Below, piece by piece: positions 12,501-23,080 of a DNA stretch of 64,000 bases. The position numbers were made by a program, and so were the translations under genes. The stretch is from Membranipora membranacea (Eukaryota > Bryozoa > Gymnolaemata > Cheilostomatida > Membraniporidae), in NCBI GenBank assembly GCA_914767715.1, contig OU612067.1, forward strand, positions 20,496,162-20,560,161, given 5' to 3'. The notes under the pieces were generated by a model, which saw only the letters and a program-made list of their open reading frames with translations, was not told the origin of the DNA and made no database searches. The number at the start of each line of letters is the position of its first letter. Position 1 is the stretch's first letter.

Positions 12501-15500
12501 AGTCACATGTCACCACAAAAGTTGCAGTGTAAACATAATATTATTTCAATTGGCAATAAACCACCAAAAAATCAACTGTTGAAATAATGTTTGGCGGCCT
12601 CTCAAGATTTTTAATTGTGGACCATAAACTTAAGACATGCAGGAGGGGCTACAAGGTGATAAAAGATGAGTAATTTGTGTTTCTGCTCCCCAGGGTTGGA
12701 GTGAATTCAATTCACGGAACTAACCGGGTCAAACCGATCTATCAGTACATGGTGCAGGGATACCCAGCTTATATATATTTTAACAATTAAAAATAGCTAG
12801 TTCTAACATAAACACTAAAGTGAATCATATTCATGATAAGACTCAAACAAATTGAAGTTGTGTTCCTGTTGACGACTTACCTGGTAATATTGAACATAGC
12901 TGAACTGGAAAGGGAATAATATTGCAAACAGCACAAGTAGGCTCACTATAATACAGGTTATCACAATGACATTCTTTGCCTTAGTGCTCAGTGAGAATGT
13001 TGATGCGAGTCTGGCCCTGTAAACACAGAATTGTGGTTTACAGTGAGGACACAATATAGCAAGATATGATTATTGATCATATCATATTGGTAATACAAAA
13101 AGGCACCTTCAGATAACCGGACCGACATAATATTGTTTGTATGGGGGAAATATACTATAGGAATCATCAGTCCAAGTTTCTCCCACTTTTCAGTACCCCT
13201 GGGAAAAACAAAGGCCATGTCACTGGTTCAGTGAACTATGTGGGGATTCTAAGGCAAGTTCATCATCACTAGCATCAGTTGAAAGGTCGGAGGTTAAAAC
13301 AAAGGAGCTCCGTCTTTAACTCTAGGCTTTAAACTTTATGTGAGGCAAACAATCATGATACTTTTCACCTTATCTCTCTAAAGAATAATCGATCTCATGG
13401 TTAAGAGGTGAGGAGAGGATCAGCATGTGTCTTAACCATCCGCACAAGATAACCCTTGTAGAAATTAAGAGTTTATACAGGAACTGTCAGATAAATACCA
13501 GATTCTTGCAGGAAATCCATTTGGTTCTGCTGTTTCTGCCTCAACTTCAGCCCTGCTATGTCGAGACTCGATGTCGGCATCGCTATCTGAAGATTGTGGA
13601 TCAGTCTGCTCTGATGGTGGTCGTCCGTCTGAGATAAAAGATTAAAGAGCGTAAAAGGGAGTCTGTATAGGCGAGCTTCATTTGAGTCTAATGTGATCCA
13701 TTTCGCTTTTCAATTGGAGTACTACTGCCTTGTGATTTCCGGTTTGAAACCGGCCCCACATGTTAATTGACATGGTAATACTTGGTACATAGAAGGGTGA
13801 CTGGATTAAATGATTCTCCATTGGATTGTGGTGGTATCATTAAGTCTAATGACATTTCATTCTCAACACTGAAGCATCTCATCTCTTTTGTAAATGGAGG
13901 TGCCGTATTCATTTGACTCATTTGACTATGAAAACTTAGATATTTGATCATCATAGAAGGGGCTCAAAGTCCAACCTATAACTCATGCAAAAAGGGTGCA
14001 GTCTCACTTCCAATCGCATTATTTTTATATTGGATCGTGTGAGTGTGATTCAGTTGTCTTCTCAGGTTTAATTTTCATTTTTATAGACTGTGATCACTAG
14101 TCTAGCCTTCTATTCTATCTAGGCTGCTTTGGTTATCCTCTCCTTCCTAAAACGTCAGCCTCAATGAAGTCTCTTTCTCTTTAGTGTTAGCAGTAATGTT
14201 GTCATGTGCCTACACGAAACGCATTGGCTAAGGATTAATATAATATATTAAATCTTTATGTGTGTGTGACTTGAATGGCAAATAAAATTGATAAATTAAA
14301 TAGATTTTATTCGCTAGTCAAGTCACATACAAAACAACTCATAATGTAATTAAACAGCTCACCGATGTCCGTGTAATTGGGCGGAGGTTCGTCTCTTACA
14401 GGACCTGTGATAACTTCAGGGCCAAGTGTAGTCTCCACCTGTCTAGAGATTCCAGCATCTAATCTCGACATTGCTTCATTATAAGGCGGGGGCTCAGGTT
14501 GATCTTCCGTCACCTCAGCGTTCATAGCCTCAAGTTCCATGGCGGCATCCGCTGGGAACAAAAAATAGAAACACAAAGAATCACTAGGAGATTTTGTACC
14601 CAATATCAACACAAGACCCTTGTCAGAAATAAAATGCTAGAAACAAACAATAACCAAACAAAACAACTCGCTATAACTAAAGTTGGTGAGGAGTGATAAG
14701 TAGGTTGGAAATGATCCTTAATAAGACTGGCATGGTTGGTCAGGTGTATTTAGACAGTTTTCTGAGCTCTGATTGAGGCCTCAGTTCGGAGTTGTCCTCT
14801 CTCCAGTTTGGTACTTTTAACCCACGACGCATAGGAAAAACATGCTGAAAAGAGGGTTATCTTGATAACCGCTTATTATAGGATAAAAATTATTTTTGAT
14901 TCAGAATCTGCAGCATTGAAAACTCATACTGACATAGTTTGGTTTGGGAAATCATTTTAGTATTTTGATAGTCAACTTTAGCATTTTCTGCCTGTTTTGC
15001 GGACAATTTGGCAGAATTTTTCATGAGTTTCGTCACTAAAATTAAGATTTATAAGCATTCAAGCCTCCAATGATTTGGAAACCCTGTCTCACAGAGTTTT
15101 CAATGGTGCAGACTCTGAATCAAAAATTATTTTTATCCTAACATAAGCGGTTTTCAAGATAACCCTCTTTCAGCAGGATTTTCCTATGCGGCGTGGGTTA
15201 AAAGTACCAAACTGGAGAGAGGAAAACTCCGATTTGAGGCATAAATAAGAGCTCAGAAAACTGTCTCTAAGTAGGAAGGTGTTGGAGTTGCAGCCACGCT
15301 TGAATAGTGGAAAAATTTTTTTTGGAAATGTTCCTAAGCAAGTAGTATCCAGCACCAAGAAAAGGCCATGTCGCTGAGCTCAATGGAAGACATCAGCAGC
15401 AGAACTAACCGTTTTCACCAGGTGTTGGCTGCGCTAAATTAGCAGTATTGGTCGGATTTAAAAGGTCACTGGATTCATCAGCTGATTGGTCAGAATTAGC

Positions 15501-18500
15501 AGCACCATCCACCTCAAACCTAAATGTTCCTAGATGGTAAATTATAAAAGAGGCAAAAGTGTGAGTTGTGTGGTAACAGAGGAAGCACACACTGTGTTGG
15601 TGTGCGATCAGTTTGGGAAGTCGTGAAGTAGAAACAGCAATCTGGGCACCGTCACGGCTATTTCCACAGTCAAACTTGCACAATGATGATCGCAATCTTA
15701 ACAACTAGGGCCAACCTCTATAATTAGAAATATTCTGGCTATATTGATCACTTAAAATGTTTAGGGTTCCTTTCCCTTGCTATCAGGAGTGAGTTAAATT
15801 GATGAGCTACTGCATTGTCTTTTCTTCTTGTGGGCCTCAAGATACATTTACAATGCAAATTTTGCCGTCAGATTTTCGCTTTTATAAAACGTTGTCACAA
15901 TAGGCAGATTTTTGATTGCTCTTGATGATAGCTATATAAAAGCAAAACCCTGATCAAGTAATGTGACGGAAAATCTGACTTGAAATCTGCCATGTCAATG
16001 TAGTGTTAGTAAAAGACTCAGGAATAAACAAGAGAACACACACTATAAATCAGGATAACACAAGTGTTAATCAAATACTTCTGTGCTGGGAAATAAGGCA
16101 ATATGAATTACCTAAGAAAATTAATACTAGAATGTTAGCATAAATATAACAAGTAATTCAGGAAGAGATCATTCCTCACTACATTTATCAGTGGGCATCA
16201 CTGGATAACTGAAAAGCTTTGTTTTGGCTGCATTTTATTCCTTGAATAAGCTCTGTACAGATTGCTGGTTAGGAGTCGGGCTTTTCCTGTCCTAAGAAGT
16301 ATATACATGACAGGATACTATCTAGTTTCCCTGATGTTGTGATGGCCTTATCACCCAGCCTTCGTCTGTTAAATGCAGTAAGTTACATGTTCTCAGGCTG
16401 TGATCCCCAAGATAGCCCATACCTTAATGTTAAGATGACCCTGGCCTCATTGCAACAGCAGTCGAAGTTTACATTTATAGAGAATAACCTACACCAAATT
16501 TGATCCAATTTGGAATTGCTTCCCCTTGAACTGCCACCCTTGTTGCAACGGCTTTACACTATGATAAAAGAACAGAGTAATGCATGCAAATTTGATCAAA
16601 CTTTATATAGGGTTAGTCAGAGTATTTGTATGTCTTACTTGGCTTGATAGATCCTCGTAAAGGTGGCAGTTGTCCATACGCTGGTGGGTGTGGCCCATTC
16701 CCAGCAGAAGCCTGTGCTCCAGGGTAGGCGGGAGGCGGAGAACGAGTGGAGCGAACTGCCCCAGTAGTTGCATCTTGTGGGATCTCAGTATATGTTGTTG
16801 TGGGCGTGCCTGCCTCCAAAGCATTATCGGGTACATAGGGAGAGTAGCTACGATCAATATCCTGTTCGCCGACAGCTGAGCCCTGCGATTGTACATTATC
16901 TGATCTTAGAGGTGAGTTTTCCACTAAAGAAGAAAAAGACTTACTATAATGTATTAAGGTAATGTCAAAGACCGATCCGAATATCAGCATATCATATACT
17001 GATGGAAAGCTGCCGAGCTACTGATAATGAAGACCTGAACAAAAACTTGATTCAATGACGTTGTGTCATTTTAGGGAGGAAATGAGGCTGAAAACGCTGT
17101 TTTTGTCAAAGCAGATGGGGGAGTCAAATTAAATGCAAGAAATTTCAAATCAGGTGGAATATATAGTTAGAGATTGCGTTCATCGTAAAATTTGATTTTC
17201 TTTGATATATGAATAGTCTAAACTGACTTTTTACGTCACGCCATACAACGCATTTTTTTTTGTGAAGCTGTGAAAATATGTGAAATTTTAATCATTAATT
17301 CAGAACAGATCGAAAGCGCGAAACAAAATTAATTATGATTTTCCCTTAGAGTACACTTCAAATGTCATACATATTGACTTTCATCATATTGCGAAAACAG
17401 TAGACTCTCGAATACACCTGATATTTTTTCCAACTTTTGCATAACGTCAAATGTGCTGTCCAAATAACCATTATTGTGGCCAAACGAAGTTTATTTGAAA
17501 GTTCTCACATACGAAGCTGCTTTTATTACCCATGGTGCACGCAGGAAATGCCAACAGATTTTTTCACTGCATCTTCGTTTTTCTTGAATTTAACACAAAA
17601 GAATGGCCAAAAACACCTCAAAAGTCCCAATAAATAGCTGTTTTTTGGCATTCTTTTGCGTTAAATTCAAGAAAAACGAAGATGCAGGGAAAAAATCTTT
17701 TGGCATTATCTGTGTGCACCATGGCTAATGGAAGCGGCTTCGTACGTGAGAACTTTCAAAAAAACTTTGTTTGGCCTCAATAATGGTCATTTGGACAGCA
17801 CATTTGATGTTATGCAAAAGTTGTAATATCGTCGTGTAAGTCGCAATATGCAAGCTAATTTGTTGAAAGTTAATAGGTATGGCATTTGAAGTGTACTCTA
17901 AGGGAAAATGATAATTAATTTTGTTTCGAGCCTATGATCTGTTCTGAATTAATGATTGAAATTTCACATATTTTCACGGCTTCACAAAAACGGCAAAATC
18001 TATAAGAAGCTAACAAATAGAAACAGGAACGTATAAACATAAACATATAAATACTAAGTTAATGATTTGGACACCCCTTGATAAACTGTAGACTACACAA
18101 CAATAAATTTGAAAGATTGATGTGCATACAATCATTATTCAAGCATTCGGACTAGCCTATATATTTGAAATCAGCCAGGATGATTTGCCCACATTAATTT
18201 CAAACCCCAACCAAAACTCCAAATTCACAGAAAACCCTGAAAGTCCTAAGGAGGACAGGTATACTACACTCCTGTGCAAAATCAGAAGCACACAAAAACA
18301 TGAAAAGGTGAATAATTAGTAAAAACCACAAAACTGGAGCCAATTTGATGGCTCTGATTTGTTGTTGTGGAGTAGAAGCCGACCAATCAGAGCCAACACA
18401 CTGGCTACATGGACACATTAATAAATTAATATCATGATTGAGTCAATAGCGAGCACACACATTACCGTACCTGGGCCAGATTCTGGATCCACCCCTTCAG

Positions 18501-21137
18501 CAGGGGTGGGACTACCAGGCAGCAACACTAAAGATACAGTATCAATCAGGTATAAAGTATTAAAGAGGTAGGAATCGAAGGGGGTGCACGGGGATTAATC
18601 ATGTGAAGTGACAGGCAAGACCATTGGCTGATCAATGTAATTAGAGGCGGAGAATGGCCTTGGTCTCCGCCTCTAACAGCCAGTCCACGTTGCGTTCTCA
18701 AGTGTGTTATATAAGAAATTGTGATTCGCAGACACCCATAAATAAAGTTGAATAGAAGCTATGATATAGCTATTGTTGTGTTGGCTCATCACGCTTGGGA
18801 TTATAGGGTTTAATTACAACGGTCAATTTTAATCTTGACAACGGTATCTAGGCAACCTCTAAAACCATAAATCATAACGTCAAAATTGACCAATAAGAGC
18901 TCGTATATTTTGAAGCGGATGATTTGAAATCATTGGAACTGGGCAATTTCGTATGACATTAGTCATATTTTCACCACTTTCCAATGCCATTATTGGAATG
19001 AAAATTTATTGGGCATGTGTATCACACAATTCCGCATCAGCTTGTCTGATTCCCATTAAAAATAATTCACTGCTTCTCCTCTTAATTCCGAAAAAGCAGG
19101 AGGAATTTGAATGCTGCTAACCCCATTTGAATTTGATATGGCTGGGTGATCGCTTTACATTGACTGGCCCTTATATACCGGTCGAGGCACTTTAAGTGTT
19201 AAGTTTAGTTTAAGGTCTCATTGAATGTACCAGTTAACAAGAATAGTGCACCACTTATTCTGTAGGTTTTAATTAGGTCTTAATTTAAATGATAGTCCAG
19301 TTTATTATCAAAACTAGTGAAAAGTTGCTTCACAGTGATTAGAGTATAGTGTATTAAATGGAGAGAAAATTATAATAGCTTACATCTGTTATAATAAATG
19401 AGTTTCAAAGCTCTTGTAAGTCTTATGAACTATGATTTACAGGTAAACGTTGATGATTGGTAATCCTCATGTATTTACTAAATAATTTCCATGCACATGT
19501 ACTATGCAAAGACAGTAACCTCAGCAGGAAATAAAATTTATCGCAGCGCTGTTTATGAGCTTAGTATATAAGTTCTGTTCCAGACATATTTTAATCCTGA
19601 AATGTAGGCCCAAAGGTAGTTAATGTAAGTAGCTATGGCATGCTGTGCTCATTGTATCGAAGAGAAGCAAAATGTTGTGTTAGAGGAGGAATCAGACATC
19701 TATTACTGCGAGTGGCAAAGAATTGAAAGTTAGAATTATTGAATTTCCTTTTTAAGTTTTGTTTTGCCATAAAATCAGAAAAAAGTTTGCTTGTTGGTAT
19801 TTGTAGTGCTTATTATGGCTAGATCAGGTTAAAAATATCCACAAATTTTGGCCATTTTGAGCAGCTCCATGTATTACGATTTTACTAATTTCATTAATTT
19901 CTTGACATTATCATAATGCCTGTCCAGCATTTGCCCTACTAGAACAATATTGATTCAATTTTCCAGCAGTCCAGTCATTCCCATTCTCCTGGTGAGCCTG
20001 CAGCCGCTAAAACCCCAAATGCAGGCAAATTGGATCATGCTTGATCTACAAAAGCCCTACTAAATATTTTTGAGCTAGGTCCCTTGTGTAAACCTTGGTA
20101 TACTGCTGTGATATAACATAACTGATATCTTCATCCTCTCATCCGCTGAACCAATAAATGAATCAATTGGCCAAGCATCCACTCATTCAGCCAATCGCTC
20201 AGCCAGTCAATCAGTACTGGGTACAAAAGTTAAGTATACTGACCATCACCCTCCTGCTCCTCGCTACTATCACTGGCTACACCGCCAGCGTCCATATGCC
20301 GCATCTCATGCTGTTCTGTGAAGGATAGAGACAAGATAAGATGAAACAGGACTAATCACGGTATGATAATAGGGGGAAAAAAAGGTGAGAATTAGATATT
20401 TCGATGATAAAACTTTAGAAAGGAATTTCCTGATGATCATGTCAGGCGAAAATAATATTGAAATTGCTAACAAGGTGGAGCTATGTAAAGTTAAGAATTT
20501 TCAGATTAAATATCTTTACTCTGTATGGGTTTGTAACTAGTCACTAACTAGCCTTAGACTATCTAGATGTGTTTATAACAGGTTATTTCGCTATGACAAT
20601 CCATCAATAAGGTTTCGTATATATATGCTTGCTGATGCAAAACAATCCAGCTGCGTCATTCACAATCGGATATCAACACTTTTAAGCAGATACAATGTGT
20701 TATGATGACCACTAAGCAGTCCTGGTTTGACAGTTTTAACTTGGGTGACCTTTTACAATGATGTGCGGTTGAATTTGTCATTAGTGGACACATTTTTAAA
20801 CAAAACAAAAGTAGCCATAATTCAAATTTCTTATGACCTGATGAACCTTTTTTGCACCTGACCGACCGTGTTCAAAAGCTAAGCGAGAGAGAAGGGGGGC
20901 TGTAGCCCCCTCCCTCAACGAAAAAGGAAGATCGAACGGGAGGCAAAACAACTTTTATGTTTAAAATAACTGTCTTGCAAATACAACTTCAAGCTTGCAG
21001 GATATTATTATTGATATATGGGAGGGACAGGATAGGATATCATAATGCATAATGCTTTAATGATAGCCTTTCAATTTTGCAATCCAACTTATGGTAAGAT
21101 ATAGATCCTCACCCTCGTGTTCTTCACTATCACTCAT
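9550..21137 (-). CDS. PPxY-rich, single-pass membrane SPFH/Band-7 domain protein (12 exons, 606 aa)
   Basis: Coding exons in transcript order: 21137-21113, 20315-20244, 18527-18471, 16923-16639, 15529-15410, 14551-14363, 13628-13499, 13016-12881, 12062-11863, 11500-11325, 10651-10469, 9797-9550. They sum to 1821 bases (606 codons plus stop) and all phases agree. The start is MSDSEEHEEQ. Residues 1-290 look disordered: acidic and Ser/Pro-rich, with four PPxY motifs (PPAY 115-118 and 131-134, PPPY 207-210, PPNY 243-246), ligands for WW domains such as those of Nedd4-type ubiquitin ligases. A transmembrane helix at about 309-329 (VIVITCIIVSLLVLFAILF) precedes an SPFH/Band-7 domain from about 339, with the stomatin/prohibitin-like block TRDNVDLSVDAQVYYLL and LIDKLADFGLEV, then a charged helix (VLEKKLKLLL ... 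KELAYQQQREVEL). By analogy with stomatins the N-terminus faces the cytosol and the protein should oligomerise in membrane microdomains. Ligase recruitment is inference. I know no standard family with this architecture. Divergent from RIOK3. Confidence 0.85.
10841..11345 (-). repeat. 33-bp minisatellite built from the exon-10 end and 5' splice site of the SPFH gene
   Basis: About 15-16 tandem units of 33 bp. On the gene's strand each unit reads approximately GCTCTNATAGACAAACTAG then GTATGTGACACAAC. The unit at the exon edge (donor after 11325) is the real exon-10 3' end (codons for ALIDKL) plus its donor; the rest extends into intron 10. At least eight units keep CTAG followed by GTATGT, and most others keep a GT. 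Because 33 is divisible by three, each extra unit would be read in frame but brings a TGA (GTATGTGA). The long open frame on the other strand (10805-11395, 11-residue repeats) is an artefact of this array. Confidence 0.9.
11585..11697. mobile_element. Copy of the dispersed palindromic MITE family
   Basis: Shows the family core: GCCTGCATT-TTGCTC on the left and GGGAGCGACTC-GAATGGAGGCAAACTGG-TTTAACTTGATC on the right, as imperfect inverted halves. It sits in intron 9 of the SPFH gene. Confidence 0.6.
14750..15271. mobile_element. Foldback element with about 190-bp inverted arms
   Basis: The left arm (about 14750-14945) and right arm (about 15075-15271) are reverse complements with scattered differences; both contain CTCTCTCCAGTTTGGTACTT or its complement. 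It has no coding capacity and lies in intron 5 of the SPFH gene, between exons 15410-15529 and 14363-14551. A non-autonomous TIR element is the likely explanation. Confidence 0.75.
16490..16605. mobile_element. Copy of the dispersed palindromic MITE family
   Basis: Inverted halves start with ACCAAATTTGATCCAATTTG and end with GCATGCAAATTTGATCAAAC, with GAATTGCTTCCCC inside. Located just downstream of exon 4 in intron 4 of the SPFH gene. Confidence 0.6.
17258..17993. mobile_element. 736-bp foldback element, arms about 355 bp
   Basis: Left arm about 17258-17612 and right arm about 17639-17993 are reverse complements along nearly their full length (for example GATCTGTTCTGAATTAATGA against its complement, and TTTTTCTTGAATTTAAC), with a short spacer of about 26 bases. 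Nothing is encoded. It lies in intron 3 of the SPFH gene, so the pre-mRNA would carry a very long double-stranded stem. Confidence 0.85.
18639..18674. repeat. Hairpin with 13-bp perfect arms
   Basis: TTAGAGGCGGAGA and its exact complement TCTCCGCCTCTAA are separated by about ten bases. This is a GC-rich island in AT-rich intron sequence; function unknown. Confidence 0.6.
19925..20046. mobile_element. Degraded copy of the dispersed palindromic MITE family
   Basis: The right half is well kept (AATGCAGGCAAATTGGATCA followed by TGCTTGATC); the left half is weak. Located in intron 2 of the SPFH gene. Confidence 0.5.
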
Positions 21138-23080
21138 ATTGAGTTATTAGGGATATCTTATGTTAGCCGCGCCCTCCGCTGTGTCAAAACTGCATTGCCA
21201 CCTTCTGTCAACCTGCATAATGAATTTAATAATATAAACAGTCATCAACACAAGAATCAGGGGCAGTCAAACATTGCCAGATACCGAGGTTTTGGAACTC
21301 CATTGATAACAGTGAGTAATGCTAGCATTAAATCAGCAGCCCCCACAAATATGGAACAAGGCCAATAATGTAATACTCTACAGTAACCTTCAGTTATACA
21401 ATTATATTATAATACATTAATCTGAGTCTTAACTCCATATTCACAGCCTATTACTTGCTCATAGCACTCGGCACAGTTTGACCTATTTTTGGATGTCTTC
21501 TGCTTCTGCTTTTTAATTGTAGTCGACTGGGTCCTTATAACAATATTCTGTAGCGAGATTTGTCTGTAGTTAATGTCCAGTCGTTATAAATATCAGTGTA
21601 GCGATAGCAGAATTTGGCAGATTGCTGCGGTTGTGGCTGAAGTGCGTTGACCGCGTCTCGCATCCAACCGGATTTCAGTCCCGGTGTTCCTAATGATTTG
21701 GGATCACTTGGGTAGAGATTAGTACATGTGTATGGGGTGATGTAATAACAGTGCTAACATGGACAGACAAGGGACGATCAAGAAAACAATGTTGACGGGA
21801 GAGATGTGAACCTGTCAAGCACACATGACAATGGTAGGTTGAATGCATTGCTGCAATCAATTGGATGAGTGCTACCCACAGCGTATTTTATCAACCTCAT
21901 TTACGAGGATGATCAATATCATTAACTACCATTAATCAGGCTGAGCCAGTGACGATGGAATGTGTACAAGAGAAGGGCAACACAGGGCACAACAAGCTGT
22001 GGCGGTGTGCGGACAAGCTATCAGGCCATGATGATGGGGGTTACTTTACCACCACCAAGGCTCGATCAGCATAACTTTGTGTGATGTGTCACGGCAGGAT
22101 TGAGGCGTATGTGATGTTTGTTTAAAGAATATCAATTAAATAACAATAAACGCAGAAGCGACTGCCTGGCCAAGACGATGTCCACTCAGTCACTCAATCT
22201 GCTGCCTGTCTCGTTTTTTCAATTTCAATAACATCATTCATATTACCAAGTAGAGTATTACCCATTGAGCCATTGATACTGTACTTACTCCAGACCAATG
22301 ACTCCTGCTTACTAGTAGGCCTACTACTACTACTACTACCAAAACCTTGGTATTGGCCTGGCAATATTAGATTGGCTCCCCTAGGAGGTGGGGTAGCATT
22401 TATATAAATTTAGTATATTTTTAATCATGATCATCTTAGCTGATAGTGCTAGATAGATAGGGATAGCCAGTCACTGACTATTAGTAGTCAGTGACTCAAC
22501 TGCGAGTGACAGCCAGTGGAAACTTGAAAACTAGGAAAACAAAGAAAGGAGTAGTAGGAAAACAGTTTAATTTGGGCTACTGATTGGTTAATACAAGCTC
22601 TCTAAGATGCATGTTGCCAGCCACTCTCAATCAGAGATCTGGCTTTCCTATTTATACCGAGCATACCTTACTATGATTCAGAGTCAAGGGGGACGTTGAA
22701 TTACTCCCTTCCCTTGTTTACTATTTCTTCCTGGCTACCATACATTCACTACTTTGGGTGTACACATTGTCACATGACCATATTTGCCCAATCACATAAT
22801 ATATTTTAGGGCCATTGTTTTAGCGTTACACATTGACTCACCCAGGTTCTGACAAACATTCTGTTGTTGAGGACTAATCAACATATTCCTCATCGATAAA
22901 AACATCGGGTGTGGAACTCAGGTAAAAGATTTCACCATCTGGATTTTTTTCTGTTGGCAGTGAACTAGTAAAGACTACTATAGCTATCCTTCATTTAATG
23001 GTGCAACAAACACTCTTTCACCATTCTCATATAGTGTGTTTCCCTGATCAATCACTCAACAGCAAGACAAAGTCACCCTG
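21138..23080. other. Divergent intergenic region between the SPFH gene and RIOK3
   Basis: About 1.9 kb separates the two start codons and should hold both promoters and 5' UTRs. No TATA box could be assigned with confidence. Contents recognised: a SINE-like head near 21630, a short ACT/CTA repeat at about 22318-22338, and a 10-bp hairpin AGTCACTGAC/GTCAGTGACT near 22470-22497. Confidence 0.5.
21625..21700 (+). mobile_element. tRNA-derived SINE head, degraded
   Basis: An A-box-like GTGGCTGAAGTGCG (near 21633-21646) and a B-box-like GGATTTCAGTCCC (21670-21682) are spaced about as in a tRNA, but the cloverleaf does not close. More likely a SINE than a working tRNA gene. Confidence 0.45.

Noticed and set aside
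15840-16000. Inverted repeat around GTCAGATTTTC / GAAAATCTGAC
   Set aside because: The pairing is short and interrupted; not clearly an element.
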